From the NCBI RefSeq assembly GCF_018128905.1, contig NZ_CP063808.1, positions 186,001 through 250,000 of the forward strand: a stretch of 64,000 nucleotides of DNA. Direction: 5' to 3'. A program made the translations under genes and the position numbers. Below, piece by piece: positions 53,776-62,981 of the stretch. The notes beneath the pieces are model-generated. The model searched no databases. It had not been told where the DNA came from and worked only from the letters and a program-made list of their open reading frames with translations. This DNA is from Streptomyces sp. A2-16 (lineage in GTDB: Bacteria; Actinomycetota; Actinomycetes; Streptomycetales; Streptomycetaceae). Position 1 is the first letter of the stretch, and every line of letters begins with the position of its first letter.

Positions 53776-54696
53776 ATGACGCACGCCCAGAACACCCAGA
53801 ACAAGCTGCAACTGACCGCTCTCGGAGACGGTGACGGCCTGCTGGTCACCCCGCGCGACGGCAGCGCCGAGTTCACCGATCTGTACGAGGCCGGACTGGA
53901 CGAACTCCTCGCCGACGCGGGGCACTTGCTGATACGTGGCTTCGAGCCCTCGGTCGACGACTTCAACGCGCTGGTCCGTCAGTACAGTTCGCGCACCACG
54001 CTGGACCCGGCCCGGGTCTTCCACGGCGACGCCGCCCAGAAGGTCGACTCCGGCACGGACGCGATCGGCCTGCACCTGGAGAACGGCGCGACCCCGTATG
54101 CTCCGGAGCTGCTCTGGTTCCACTGCGTGAAGGCCGCCTCGTCCGGTTCGCAGACCACGGTGTGCGACGGCTTCCGCGTCTGGGACGCCCTGTCCGAGCG
54201 GGCCAGGGACCTCTTCGCCGCCCAGCCCATCAGCTACGAGCGCACCGTCCCGGCCGCGCTGTGGCGCAAACTGGCCGCGTTCCTCGCGGGCGACGGGCGC
54301 GGCCCGGACGAGGTCACCGTCGCCGACCTGTACGACCAGGCCAACCCGGGCGCCAAGGTCGAGTTCACCGAACGCCCGGACGGCAGCCTCTTCTACCACT
54401 ACCAGGTGTTCGCCGCGCACCCCACCAAGTGGTCCACGCGCACCGCCTGGGCCAACAGCCTGCTGGGCCCCTCGTACAACTACGAGGCCCCGGACATCCG
54501 GTTCGCCGACGGCAGCCGGATTCCCGACGAGGTCACCGCCGAGTACGTCGAGGTCACCGAGCGGGTGACCGAGGAGATCGCCTGGCAGGACGGCGACATC
54601 GTCCTCATCGACAACTCCCGCGTCATGCACGGCCGCCGCGCCATCACCGACACCCACCGCACCATCCTCAACTCCCAGAGCTACGCGAGGAACTGA
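53776..54696 (+). CDS. Fe(II)/2-oxoglutarate-dependent oxygenase (TauD/TfdA-like)
   Basis: A 306-residue double-stranded-beta-helix oxygenase. The iron ligands are visible as His-x-Glu in GLHLENG and the distal His in RVMHGRRAI, followed by the 2-oxoglutarate Arg in THRTILNSQ. The H-x-E (not H-x-G) indicates hydroxylation or desaturation, not halogenation. It starts at ATG 53776 with GGGGGAA upstream; an in-frame ATG is four codons earlier. The next gene follows 2 bases later. Confidence 0.9.
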   Translation: MTHAQNTQNKLQLTALGDGDGLLVTPRDGSAEFTDLYEAGLDELLADAGHLLIRGFEPSVDDFNALVRQYSSRTTLDPARVFHGDAAQKVDSGTDAIGLHLENGATPYAPELLWFHCVKAASSGSQTTVCDGFRVWDALSERARDLFAAQPISYERTVPAALWRKLAAFLAGDGRGPDEVTVADLYDQANPGAKVEFTERPDGSLFYHYQVFAAHPTKWSTRTAWANSLLGPSYNYEAPDIRFADGSRIPDEVTAEYVEVTERVTEEIAWQDGDIVLIDNSRVMHGRRAITDTHRTILNSQSYARN

Positions 54697-54698
54697 TC

Positions 54699-55049
54699 AT
54701 GAAGTACGGCATCTTCATCGGCTACACCTTCACCCCGGCCTGGCTGCGGAAGTCCGGCAAGGAGCGGGAGCAGTTCCAGCAGGAGCACATCGCGCCGCTC
54801 ATCGCCAAGTACGCCGACCGGGTCACCGTCCAGCACTACGACGCCGAGGCGTTCTCCGCGCAGCCCACGGACTTCGCCTTCGTCACGACCGAAGACCTGC
54901 GCGCCTACTACTTCTTCGTCGAGGAGCTGCGGGACTCGCCGCTGTTCGCGGACGGCTACGCGCAGATCAACGTGATCCACGTCGGCATGGCCGACGGCTA
55001 CCGCCAGTTCGAGGAGGAGGTGCACGGTGACGGTGACGACGCACACTGA
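54699..55049 (+). CDS. darcynin-like small protein
   Basis: A 116-residue protein with a ferredoxin-like/ABM fold. It begins MKYGIFIGYTFTPAWLRKSG and has FVTTEDLRAYYFFVEELRDS, which match darcynin-family proteins. No catalytic residues are established. In this cluster it could hold or cyclise an intermediate. It overlaps the following gene by 23 bases, which implies co-translation. Confidence 0.8.
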   Translation: MKYGIFIGYTFTPAWLRKSGKEREQFQQEHIAPLIAKYADRVTVQHYDAEAFSAQPTDFAFVTTEDLRAYYFFVEELRDSPLFADGYAQINVIHVGMADGYRQFEEEVHGDGDDAH

Positions 55050-55968
55050 CCCGCCGGCCGACCACGCCGGAACCCGCGCCCGGCTGCGCGACATCTACGC
55101 CGCGGCGCACGAGCAGACCCTGCACCCCAACGCCCTGGGCTGGCCCGGCCGTCCGGACGAACGGGAGCTGGACTTCATCTCCCACGTGGTCCACGGCCGT
55201 CCCGGCATGGCCCGCGAGGGCTGCGCCTACCTGGTCAAGGAACTGGCGCAGCTGGCCGAGATCGAGCGGCACCTGTCGGCCGTCTTCGGGATCATCACCG
55301 CCCAGCTCGGTGCGGACACCTCGCCGATCAGCGCCGGGTACGACCTGCACCACGCGCTCAGCTGCTTCGCCGCCGAGGAGTATCTGCACGCCGACTTCTT
55401 CTACCGCTACGTACGGGAGCTGGCGGGCTCGGACATCAAGCTCGCCGACTCCCTCTTCACCGAGCGCCTCGCCCTCTACCAGGGCGACGACTCCCCGTAC
55501 GTGAAGCTCGCGGCGATGTGCATGGCCGCGTACATCGGTGAGTCCGTCATCACGGTGTTCGAGAAGCGCACCGCCCATCTCGACCCGGCGCGCGAGCACT
55601 TCCTCACCAAGCTGCTGTGGGCGCACGGAATGGACGAGGCCCGGCACGTGCAGGTCGACCATGTGGTGCTCGAGTGCATCATGCCGTCCTTCAGCGAGGC
55701 CGAACGGCGGCGCGCCTTCGAGATCTTCTCCGGAACCGAGGAGCTCAACGCCGAACTGGCGGGCCGCTTCAAGCAGTTGGTCGTGGACGTCTTCGGCGTC
55801 GACCACACCGTCGACAACCCCGCCTGGGACGTGCAGCAGCGGCTGACGGCGGTCTTCCGCCAGGCCATGACCGCGACCTGGCCGCCGTCCCCCGTGGACG
55901 AGCGGATGGACGACGAGACCCGCAAGCTGCTGGACGAGTTCGCCGGCACCGACCGCGTCCACCCCTGA
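55027..55968 (+). CDS. AurF-type di-iron N-oxygenase
   Basis: A 313-residue ferritin-like oxygenase from GTG 55027. The di-iron ligand pattern matches AurF: a Glu in the first helix (AEIERH), E-x-x-H in EEYLH, a Glu in YIGESV, and His-x3-Glu-x2-His in HGMDEARH. Relatives (AurF, CmlI) oxidise amines to hydroxylamines, nitroso and nitro compounds. With two aminotransferase genes next to it, the substrate is likely an amine made in this pathway. Its end overlaps the next start by 1 base. Confidence 0.9.
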   Translation: MTVTTHTDPPADHAGTRARLRDIYAAAHEQTLHPNALGWPGRPDERELDFISHVVHGRPGMAREGCAYLVKELAQLAEIERHLSAVFGIITAQLGADTSPISAGYDLHHALSCFAAEEYLHADFFYRYVRELAGSDIKLADSLFTERLALYQGDDSPYVKLAAMCMAAYIGESVITVFEKRTAHLDPAREHFLTKLLWAHGMDEARHVQVDHVVLECIMPSFSEAERRRAFEIFSGTEELNAELAGRFKQLVVDVFGVDHTVDNPAWDVQQRLTAVFRQAMTATWPPSPVDERMDDETRKLLDEFAGTDRVHP

Positions 55969-57212
55969 TGCACGCCCCACCCAAGCCCTTGGAGCAGCAG
56001 ATGAGTTCGCGTGACCCCGGTGCCGTCGTCCGGCGGCACTCCATAGGCACCATCGATCCCCACGCTCCCGTCGTCACCGGCATGACCGGGGCGCGGATGG
56101 AGACGGCCGACGGCGGCCACTGGTTCGACGCGTCGACCGGCGGCTTCGGCGCCGGACACCCTGAAGTCACCGCCGCCGTCGCCGAACAGGCAGGCCGAGT
56201 GGCCCTGTCCAGCCGCATCCTGCTCAGCCGGCCGCTGGCCGAGGCCGTCGAGGCACTGGACGCCTTCTGCCCGGACCCGCTCACCGTCTCCTACCTGTGC
56301 AACAGCGGGGGTGAAGCCCTCGACTCGGCGCTGAAGCTGGCCAAGGGCACCCACCCCGACCGCTCCCGCGTGCTCGGCATCGCCGGGGAGAACTTCGGCA
56401 CCCTCACCCACGGCCAGGGCCTCAGCACCGGCGCCACACCGGTGCCCGTCCTGCCCCTGATGCCCGTGACGGTCTCGGGCGACCGGCCCGAGTCCCTGCT
56501 GGAACAGGTCGACGCCACCCTGGCGGCCGTGGTTCTCGCACCCGCCGCCCCCGGCCGCCCGCTGGAGCGGCTCTCCCCGCAGTGGTGGCGGGCCCTGCGC
56601 GACCGCTGCACCCAGCACGACGTCCTGCTGATCCTGGACGAGCGGCTCACCGCTCCGGCCCGCCTGGGCTGGGACCTCGCCACCCAGGCGCTCGGCATCG
56701 TCCCCGACGCGCTGATCCTCGGGGAGGCCCTGGGCGCGGACGCCGTGCCCGTCGGTGTCATGGTGACCAGCAGGGCGGCGTACGACCGGGTGTACGCCGG
56801 GAAGAACCCGAGCCTGCACGGCTCCACGTTCGGTGCCAACCCGCTCTCGGCGGCCGCCGTTCGCGCGGTCCTCGCGGTCGTGGCGGCCGACGGGCTGGCC
56901 GACCGGCAGCGCCGGGCCGAGGACAGCGCCCGGCGGGTCCTGGGCGACATCACCTCGTTCGGCGCGGTGACCGAGTTCTGTGCGGACGGCGGCCTGGTGT
57001 GGCTGCGCCTCGCCTCCGCCGAGCAGGCCCAGGCCCTGACCGCGGCACTGGGTGAGGCCAGGATCCTGGTCCGCCCGCCCTTCGGCCCGGACGGCGACGT
57101 GGTCGCGGTCCTGCCGCCGCTCACCGCCGACCCCGCAGACCTGGAGCAGATCCACGCCACTGTGCGCGCGGTCGCCGAGGAGATCCTCACCGTGCGGGAG
57201 GTCGCCGCATGA
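55968..57212 (+). CDS. class III aminotransferase homologue lacking the PLP lysine
   Basis: A 414-residue fold-type I protein. Conserved class III landmarks remain: CNSGGEALDSALKLAKG, LLILDERL (PLP Asp) and STFGANPLSAAAV. The catalytic Lys that binds PLP is replaced by Glu253 (LGEALGADAVPVG instead of LGKxLGGG). The aromatic-His pair of the PLP loop is also lost (GENFGTLTHG). It cannot be a normal transaminase. It lies directly before an intact paralogue, overlapping by 4 bases. An alternative start is ATG 56001. Confidence 0.88.
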   Translation: MHAPPKPLEQQMSSRDPGAVVRRHSIGTIDPHAPVVTGMTGARMETADGGHWFDASTGGFGAGHPEVTAAVAEQAGRVALSSRILLSRPLAEAVEALDAFCPDPLTVSYLCNSGGEALDSALKLAKGTHPDRSRVLGIAGENFGTLTHGQGLSTGATPVPVLPLMPVTVSGDRPESLLEQVDATLAAVVLAPAAPGRPLERLSPQWWRALRDRCTQHDVLLILDERLTAPARLGWDLATQALGIVPDALILGEALGADAVPVGVMVTSRAAYDRVYAGKNPSLHGSTFGANPLSAAAVRAVLAVVAADGLADRQRRAEDSARRVLGDITSFGAVTEFCADGGLVWLRLASAEQAQALTAALGEARILVRPPFGPDGDVVAVLPPLTADPADLEQIHATVRAVAEEILTVREVAA

Positions 57213-58594
57213 ACGCCGTACCCCAGGCCGTCCTCCGGCAACGGCAGGACGTACTCGACTCGCTCGGGCGGCACTGGAACCCGACCGCGGCCCTGATGCT
57301 CGCCGCCGCCTCCCGGCCCGTCGAGCAGAGCGCGCGCGGCACCGAGGTCGTCTCCGAGCAGGGCGACCGCTTCCTTGACCTCGCCGGCAGCTACGGCGTC
57401 TTCCTGGTCGGCCACGGAAACCCGCAGGTGCGCGACGCGGTGCTCGACACCCTGCACTCCGCGCCGACCGTGCCGCCCGGTGCCGTGCACCCGGCGACCG
57501 CCGAGCTGTTCGAACTGCTCACCACGATCCTCCCGGCCGGCCTGGACCGCTTCGTCCTCGGCTGCTCGGGCGCGGAGATCAGTGAGACCGCGCTGCGCGC
57601 CGTCCACCTCGCCCGGCCCGAGCGGCGCAAGATCCTGATCGCGGAGGGCGGCTACCACGGCAAGACCCTCGGAGCCCTGACGGTGCTGGGCCAGCCCAAC
57701 CACCGCGAGCCGTTCGAGCCGCTCGGCAGCGAACTGATCACGGTCCCCTACGGCGACGCGGCGGCCGTACGCGAGGCGCTCGCCGACCGGAGCGTGGCGG
57801 CGGTCTTCCTGGAGCCCGTCCTCGGCGGCGCCCACCTCACCGTCCCGCCCGAGGGGTACATCGAGGAGGTCGCGACCGCCTGCCGTGCCACCGGCACCCT
57901 GTTCGTCGCGGACGAGATCCAGTCCTGCCTCGGGCGCACGGGCAGGATGTTCGCCGTCGAGCACGACGACGTCGTACCGGACATCCTGCTCTTCTCCAAG
58001 GCGCTCACCGGCGGCTTCGTCCCGGTCGGTGTGTGCGCGCTCAGTTCCGACGTGGTCGCGCGGGCCGAGCGGCACCCGCTGTGGCACCCCTCGCTCCTCG
58101 CCGGCTCCAGCAGCATCTCGGCCCTGTCCGTGAGCGCCGCGACGGCCGCCGTCCGGGAGGTCCTCGCCAAGGACCTGCCCCGGCGGGCCGCCACGCTCGG
58201 CCCGCGCCTGACCGAGGGGCTGGCCGAGGTGGCACGGCGGCACCCGAAGCACCTGCTGGGCGCCCCCGGGATCGGCTTCATGGCCGGGCTGCGGACCCGC
58301 AATCCCTCGGTGGAGCTGCTGATCTCCATGGTGATGGCCCGGCACGGCATTCACACCGGCCATTCGCTGAACGAGCAGATAGACCATCCGGTCCTGCGCT
58401 TCTATCCACCGCTGACCATCACCGCCGAGGAGATCGACCGGGTCCTCGCGGCGCTGGAGGCCACCATGACCTGGCTGGACCGGAGGCCCCGGCGGCTCAC
58501 GGACGGCATCACGCGGCTGATCCGGCGCCAGTACCGGCTGCCGTCCTGGCTCGTGCTGAAGCTCAGCCACTCCCCGATGCGCGCCGACTGGTGA
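57209..58594 (+). CDS. class III PLP-dependent aminotransferase
   Basis: A 461-residue enzyme of fold type I. The PLP Lys264 is in LLFSKALTGGFVPVG, the PLP Asp in LFVADEIQSCLGRTG and the phosphate loop in GCSGAEISETALR; GGYHGKTLGAL supplies the aromatic-His pair. It probably converts an aldehyde to an amine for the N-oxygenase. The C-terminus has a basic tail (RRLTDGITRLIRRQYRLPSW). It starts 4 bases inside the previous gene, and a GC-rich hairpin follows. Confidence 0.93.
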   Translation: MNAVPQAVLRQRQDVLDSLGRHWNPTAALMLAAASRPVEQSARGTEVVSEQGDRFLDLAGSYGVFLVGHGNPQVRDAVLDTLHSAPTVPPGAVHPATAELFELLTTILPAGLDRFVLGCSGAEISETALRAVHLARPERRKILIAEGGYHGKTLGALTVLGQPNHREPFEPLGSELITVPYGDAAAVREALADRSVAAVFLEPVLGGAHLTVPPEGYIEEVATACRATGTLFVADEIQSCLGRTGRMFAVEHDDVVPDILLFSKALTGGFVPVGVCALSSDVVARAERHPLWHPSLLAGSSSISALSVSAATAAVREVLAKDLPRRAATLGPRLTEGLAEVARRHPKHLLGAPGIGFMAGLRTRNPSVELLISMVMARHGIHTGHSLNEQIDHPVLRFYPPLTITAEEIDRVLAALEATMTWLDRRPRRLTDGITRLIRRQYRLPSWLVLKLSHSPMRADW

Positions 58595-58599
58595 CCGGC

Positions 58600-58630
58600 G
58601 GGCGGGCGCGCTCACGAGCCGCGCCCGCCC
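58600..58630 (+). terminator. hairpin after the aminotransferase genes
   Basis: GGGCGGGCGCG (58600-58610) pairs with CGCGCCCGCCC (58620-58630), a perfect 11-bp stem with a 9-base loop. It could end the core transcript before the MFS gene. No U-tract is present. The remaining bases to 58882 contain no gene. Confidence 0.65.
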
Positions 58631-58882
58631 GGCGATCACCACGGCCACGCAGTACCCCGTCCTGACCGCGCAGACCGACACCGCCGTGCGGACCGACCAC
58701 TCCCGCACGACGGTGGGGCCCCTCACCCGGCCGGCCCGATGGTCTTCGTCTCCCACCGGCGGCGCCCCCCGGGCCGCCGGTGGGCCCGGAGGCCGGCGGA
58801 GGCACCACCCCTCGCCCCGCCGGCCCCTCCACCCATCACGGACGTCCACCACCGGAACTCACGATCGGAAGACGAACCGCTC

Positions 58883-60304
58883 ATGTCCGAGACCTCGCTG
58901 TCCAGCGGCATCGGCGCCACCGGCACACCGGCCCGGAGCCGGTCGGACGATGCCCGAAGCAACCGCACTCCTCTCCTCGCCGGCGTGCTGCTCGCGCTGT
59001 TCCTGGCCGCCGCCGACTCCACCGTGGTGGGCTCGCTGCTGCCCACCATGGCGAACCAGTTGGGCCAGCCCGACCTGTACCCCTGGCTGATCTCCGCGTT
59101 CCTGCTCACCAGCGTGCTGGTCACGCCGCTGGCGGGGTTCGCCGCCGACCGCTGGGGCGGCCGCACCACGATGCTCGCCGCGCTGCTCGTCTTCGCGGCC
59201 ACCTCCGGGGCGGTGGCCGCGGCCGGCACGATGCCGCTGCTCATCGCCGCGCGTGCGGCGCAGGGCATCGGGGCGGGCGCGGTGGCCGGGCTGACCTATG
59301 TCGTCATCGGCCAGGCGTTCGGCCCCGACGAGCGCGCCCGCATGCAGGCGATGCTCTCCGCCGTGTGGGGCCTGGCCGCCGTGGCCGGTCCCGCCCTCGG
59401 CACGGCCGCCGAGGCCACCGTCGGCTGGCGGTGGGTGTTCGTGATCAATCTGCCCCTGGCCGCGCTGGCCGCCTTCCTGGTACGGCGCGTGCCGGCGGCC
59501 CAGTCCCAGAGCTCCCGCACCATCAGTGGCTGGGCCCTGCTGTCGTTCGCCCTCGCCCTGGGCGGAGCGCTGATGCTCCTCGAAGCCCCCGCCCTGGACT
59601 TCCCCGCCCTCGTCGTCGTCGCCCTGGCGGTGGTCACCGTTGTCGGCATCGTCGGCCATGTCGTCCAGGTGCGGCGCAAGCCGCAGGCGGCCGTGGTGCC
59701 GGTCGCCTTCGCGACCGGCGGCGAACAGCGCATCGCCGCCCTGCTCACCGTCGGAGCGGCCGCCGTCCTGTACGCCTCCGTCACCCTTCTGCCGCTCGCC
59801 CTGGCCTCCCACGGCACGGCCGGCGACACGGCGAGCGGTCTCTTCGTCATGGCCGGCGCACTGGGCTGGGTGGTGGGTTCGGCGGTCTGCGCCGGCCTGC
59901 TCAAGCGCTTCGGCGCCCGCGGCGCGGCCCTGATCGGCGGCCTGCTGCTGACGGCCGGTCCGTGCGTCCTCGTGCTCGGCGGCAGCGAATCGCTCGTCCT
60001 CGCCGTCGTCGGCGAGGCGCTGGCGGGTCTCGGCACCGGTTTCGTCGCCACCACGGGCCTGGTGCACATCCAGAACACGTCCCCGGCCCAGTGGATCGGC
60101 GCCTACACGGCCGGCATCACCCTGTGCCGCAACATCGGCGCGGCCCTCGGCGTCAACCTCGTCGCCACCGTGCAGCTGATCGCCGCGGACCGGGGCACGG
60201 GAACGGAGACGGGCGGCGGCTCCTACCAGGCCGCGTTCGTCACCCTGGCGGTCATCGGTCTGCTCACGCTCACCGGCGCGTTCCGGCTGCCGAAGCGCGG
60301 CTGA
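58883..60304 (+). CDS. MFS drug exporter (DHA2-type)
   Basis: A 473-residue transporter with about 14 helices. The motif-A-like AGFAADRWGGRTTM, motif C GLAAVAGPALG and the first-helix motif LFLAAADSTVVGSLLPTM are typical of DHA2 multidrug exporters. It is likely the self-resistance or export system for the cluster product. Its ATG at 58883 lacks a strong ribosome site (GACGAACCGCTC). The metallophosphoesterase follows 3 bases after its stop. Confidence 0.93.
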   Translation: MSETSLSSGIGATGTPARSRSDDARSNRTPLLAGVLLALFLAAADSTVVGSLLPTMANQLGQPDLYPWLISAFLLTSVLVTPLAGFAADRWGGRTTMLAALLVFAATSGAVAAAGTMPLLIAARAAQGIGAGAVAGLTYVVIGQAFGPDERARMQAMLSAVWGLAAVAGPALGTAAEATVGWRWVFVINLPLAALAAFLVRRVPAAQSQSSRTISGWALLSFALALGGALMLLEAPALDFPALVVVALAVVTVVGIVGHVVQVRRKPQAAVVPVAFATGGEQRIAALLTVGAAAVLYASVTLLPLALASHGTAGDTASGLFVMAGALGWVVGSAVCAGLLKRFGARGAALIGGLLLTAGPCVLVLGGSESLVLAVVGEALAGLGTGFVATTGLVHIQNTSPAQWIGAYTAGITLCRNIGAALGVNLVATVQLIAADRGTGTETGGGSYQAAFVTLAVIGLLTLTGAFRLPKRG

Positions 60305-60307
60305 ACC

Positions 60308-61630
60308 ATGGTCACGGCGCTCCTGACGTTCGCGCTGTACACAGGTGCCAGTGCCCTCGTGCACTGGTACCTGTGGCGGCGGCTGGTCCACGACACCGCC
60401 CTCGGGGCGCGCACCGCCCGGGGCTGCGCCCGCGCCCTGGCCGTACTGGCCGTGCTGCCGCCGCTCGCCATGGCCACCACCAGGGATCTGCCGCAGCACA
60501 TCGGACGCTGGATCGCCTGGCCGGGCTATGTGTGGCTCGCGCTGCTGATGTACGTGACGATCACCCTGCTCCTCGCCGAACCGCTTCGGCTCCTGATCGG
60601 GCGGGGCGGCACGTCCGGCCGTACCGCCGACGGTGCCCGTACCGAAGCACGCACGCAGAAGGTCCTCGCGGGTGTGACGGAGCCCGGGCGCGGGACACCG
60701 CACGATGACGTGCCGGGTGACATGCCGGGCGACGAGCGGGAACACCCGGCGGAAGGCCGCGCGCCGACCGCCGGGCCGGCCCGGCCGACACGGCGTGCGG
60801 TGCTGGCCCGGGCCACCGCCGTCACCGCGGGAGCCGCTGCCACCTCACTGGTCGGCCACGGCATGCGCACCGCGCTCGGGCCGCCCCGCCTCGCACACGT
60901 ACGCGTTCCTCTCGCACGGCTCGGCCGCCGGGCCGACGGTTTCCGTGTCGCCGTCGTCAGCGACATCCATCTCGGTCCGATCCTCGGCGAGCGGCACACG
61001 CAGCGGATCGTCGAGATCGTCAACCGCGCCGCCCCGGATGCCGTGGCGATCGTGGGCGACCTCGTGGACGGCAGCGTCGGACACCTGGGGCGGGCCGCGG
61101 CCCCGTTGCGGCACCTGAAGAGCCGTTACGGCAGCTACTTCGTCACGGGCAACCACGAGTACAAGTCCGGCGCCGAACCGTGGATCGAGGAGATCAGCGA
61201 CCTCGGCGTCCGCGTCCTGCGCAACGAGCGGGTGGAACTTCCGGCCTTCGACCTCGCGGGCGTCAACGACCTCACCGGTGCCGAGCACGGCGACGGCTCG
61301 GACTACGAGGCGGCGCTGTCCGACCGCGACCCGGAGCGTGCGGTGGTCCTCCTCGCGCACCAGCCGGTGATGGTCCACGAAGCAGCCCGCCGCGGGGTCG
61401 ACCTGCAACTCTCGGGGCACACCCACGGGGGCCAGTTGGCCCCTCTCGGCCTCCTCGCCTCCCTGCAGCAACCCGCGATCGCCGGGCTGCACGAGATCGA
61501 CGGCACTCAGCTCTACGTCAGCCGCGGCACGGGCTTCTGGGGACCGCCGGTCCGGGTCGGCGCACCACCCGACATCACCGTCGTCGAACTGCGGAGCGGA
61601 AACAGCCGGCTCTCCGTTCCGCACCTCTAG
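60308..61630 (+). CDS. membrane-anchored metallophosphoesterase (YkuE-like)
   Basis: A 440-residue protein. About four N-terminal helices (residues 1-100) and a Pro/Arg linker precede a Tat-like/TM segment, then a calcineurin-type domain (about 210-430). Metal-binding motifs are VVSDIHLGP, IVGDLVDGS, VTGNHEYK, LAHQP and SGHTHGG. It cleaves a phosphoester at the membrane. It is 3 bases after the MFS gene, so it may act on an exported or phosphorylated product. Confidence 0.9.
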   Translation: MVTALLTFALYTGASALVHWYLWRRLVHDTALGARTARGCARALAVLAVLPPLAMATTRDLPQHIGRWIAWPGYVWLALLMYVTITLLLAEPLRLLIGRGGTSGRTADGARTEARTQKVLAGVTEPGRGTPHDDVPGDMPGDEREHPAEGRAPTAGPARPTRRAVLARATAVTAGAAATSLVGHGMRTALGPPRLAHVRVPLARLGRRADGFRVAVVSDIHLGPILGERHTQRIVEIVNRAAPDAVAIVGDLVDGSVGHLGRAAAPLRHLKSRYGSYFVTGNHEYKSGAEPWIEEISDLGVRVLRNERVELPAFDLAGVNDLTGAEHGDGSDYEAALSDRDPERAVVLLAHQPVMVHEAARRGVDLQLSGHTHGGQLAPLGLLASLQQPAIAGLHEIDGTQLYVSRGTGFWGPPVRVGAPPDITVVELRSGNSRLSVPHL

Positions 61631-61642
61631 GGGGATCCCGCC

Positions 61643-61840
61643 ATGCGCGTGACACACGGCCACGGCCGAGCACTCCGACCCGCCGCAGAGTTCCACCCAC
61701 GAGAAGCAGACGGCACGGCGCCGCCCTCGCAGGACGTGGCGACGGACCCCGTGGCCCGCATCCTGCAGGTGTTCATGGGAGCGCGCTCGGCCGCACCGGC
61801 AGGGGGCGGCGTTCCCGGTCCGCCGTACCGCGAGCACTGA
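61643..61840 (+). CDS. possible 65-residue small protein
   Basis: An ATG at 61643 preceded by AGGGGGAT opens a 65-codon frame (MRVTHGHGRALRPAAEFHPR start, VFMGARSAAPAGGG end). It is His/Arg/Pro rich, with no signal peptide or known fold. It sits 12 bases after the phosphoesterase and before the MarR gene. It may be a real small protein or chance. Confidence 0.35.
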   Translation: MRVTHGHGRALRPAAEFHPREADGTAPPSQDVATDPVARILQVFMGARSAAPAGGGVPGPPYREH

Positions 61841-61896
61841 CACCCGGGGCATGCGCCGAACGACCCCGTCGACACCGCCCGGAAAGGACGACAACC

Positions 61897-62379
61897 GTGC
61901 ACGGTCTGGCTCAGGACGGCGACGAACCGTACGCACTCACGGGCGAGCGACCGATCGCCGGACGGCTGTTCAGCAGCCTGCAGCTGATCAACTCGGCGGT
62001 GGACGCCCGAACGAACCCCATCTACCACCGCCACGGCATCCACCGCGCCGACTACCCCGTCCTCGACGCCCTAGCCCGCCACCGCCCCACACAGGTCCTG
62101 GCGCCCACCGAACTGGCCCGGCGGCTGGCGATCACCACCGGCGCGCTCACTCCCCGGCTCGACCGGCTCGAGGCGGCGGGGCTGATCCAGCGGCTCTCCG
62201 TGCCCCGCGACCGCCGCAGACTCCACATCCGGCTCACCCCCGCCGGCCGGCGTTGCGTCCAGGCCGTCGGCCTCGATCTGAGCAGCCACCTGCAGGAGAC
62301 CGTCCAGAGCATGGGGAAGAACCAACTCGTCGAACTCGCCTCGCTCCTGAAGGCACTGGAGAGGTGCCTGCGGACCTGA
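61897..62379 (+). CDS. MarR-family transcription regulator
   Basis: A 160-residue MarR protein from GTG 61897 (AAGGA upstream). The winged helix (about 60-125) reads LAPTELARRLAITTGALTPR and its wing SVPRDRRRLHIRLTPAG. The C-terminal helix carries LVELASLLKALERCL. It closes the cluster and probably controls the exporter or the pathway in response to a phenolic or related ligand. Confidence 0.92.
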   Translation: MHGLAQDGDEPYALTGERPIAGRLFSSLQLINSAVDARTNPIYHRHGIHRADYPVLDALARHRPTQVLAPTELARRLAITTGALTPRLDRLEAAGLIQRLSVPRDRRRLHIRLTPAGRRCVQAVGLDLSSHLQETVQSMGKNQLVELASLLKALERCLRT

Positions 62380-62565
62380 ACCTCGTCGATCACATGCGGA
62401 CGGCGCTTCCCGTCGTCCCGGCGACGGATGTTTCCGTTCGATCGAGGTGTGGGACTCGATGGGCGGAGGTCGTCTCGTGTGTGGGTTCGGAAGGGAGCCG
62501 GCATTCCATTCGTCCGCCCGCTCTGCCGTCCGGCTCGGAACGCGGGCGGCAGAGCCGTGTCCGTT

Positions 62566-62817
62566 TCAGGCCGCGGCCCGGCACGGGACGCGGAGGACGT
62601 CCCGCAGGCGGACGCGGTCCGTGTAGGCGAAGCTGTCGCGGTGCACGACGAGTTCGGCCCTGGTCACCGAGCCGGTGCGCTCGTCGTCCTCGTCGCACAG
62701 GAGCAGGTACTCCACCCCGGCACCGGCCATGACGGACAGCGCGACCTCGACGGTCATGTCGTCACCGACGCGCAGATCGGTCGTACTCGGGTTTCGACGT
62801 GTCTGAAGCGGTGTCAC
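62566..62817 (-). CDS. CBS-domain small protein
   Basis: An 83-residue protein from GTG 62817 (AGGAGG five bases upstream). It has the CBS-domain elements STTDLRVGDDMTVEVALSVM, AGVEYLLLCDEDDERTGSVT and VLRVPCRAAA, about one CBS repeat. CBS domains bind adenosyl nucleotides. The 5' leader is over 200 bases long and shares blocks with the cold-shock leaders, so it is probably coregulated with them. Confidence 0.75.
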   Translation of the reverse strand: MTPLQTRRNPSTTDLRVGDDMTVEVALSVMAGAGVEYLLLCDEDDERTGSVTRAELVVHRDSFAYTDRVRLRDVLRVPCRAAA

Positions 62818-62981
62818 TGCTGCCTCCTGCGGTACGGACGGGCGGACGTGGCGAATCGCGGGAAAGCCGAAGACAACAGGGACCACAGGGCGAATTCCCC
62901 TGTGCAACAGCTTGCGGAAGCTCAGTGCCTCGATGTTCGAGTGGCGCGCGAGGAGATCGGCGGGTCCTGCCGTCCTGCGCG

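Noticed and set aside
53776..54696. Fe/2OG halogenase
   Set aside because: The iron-binding triad has His-x-Glu rather than His-x-Gly/Ala, so there is no open site for a halide.
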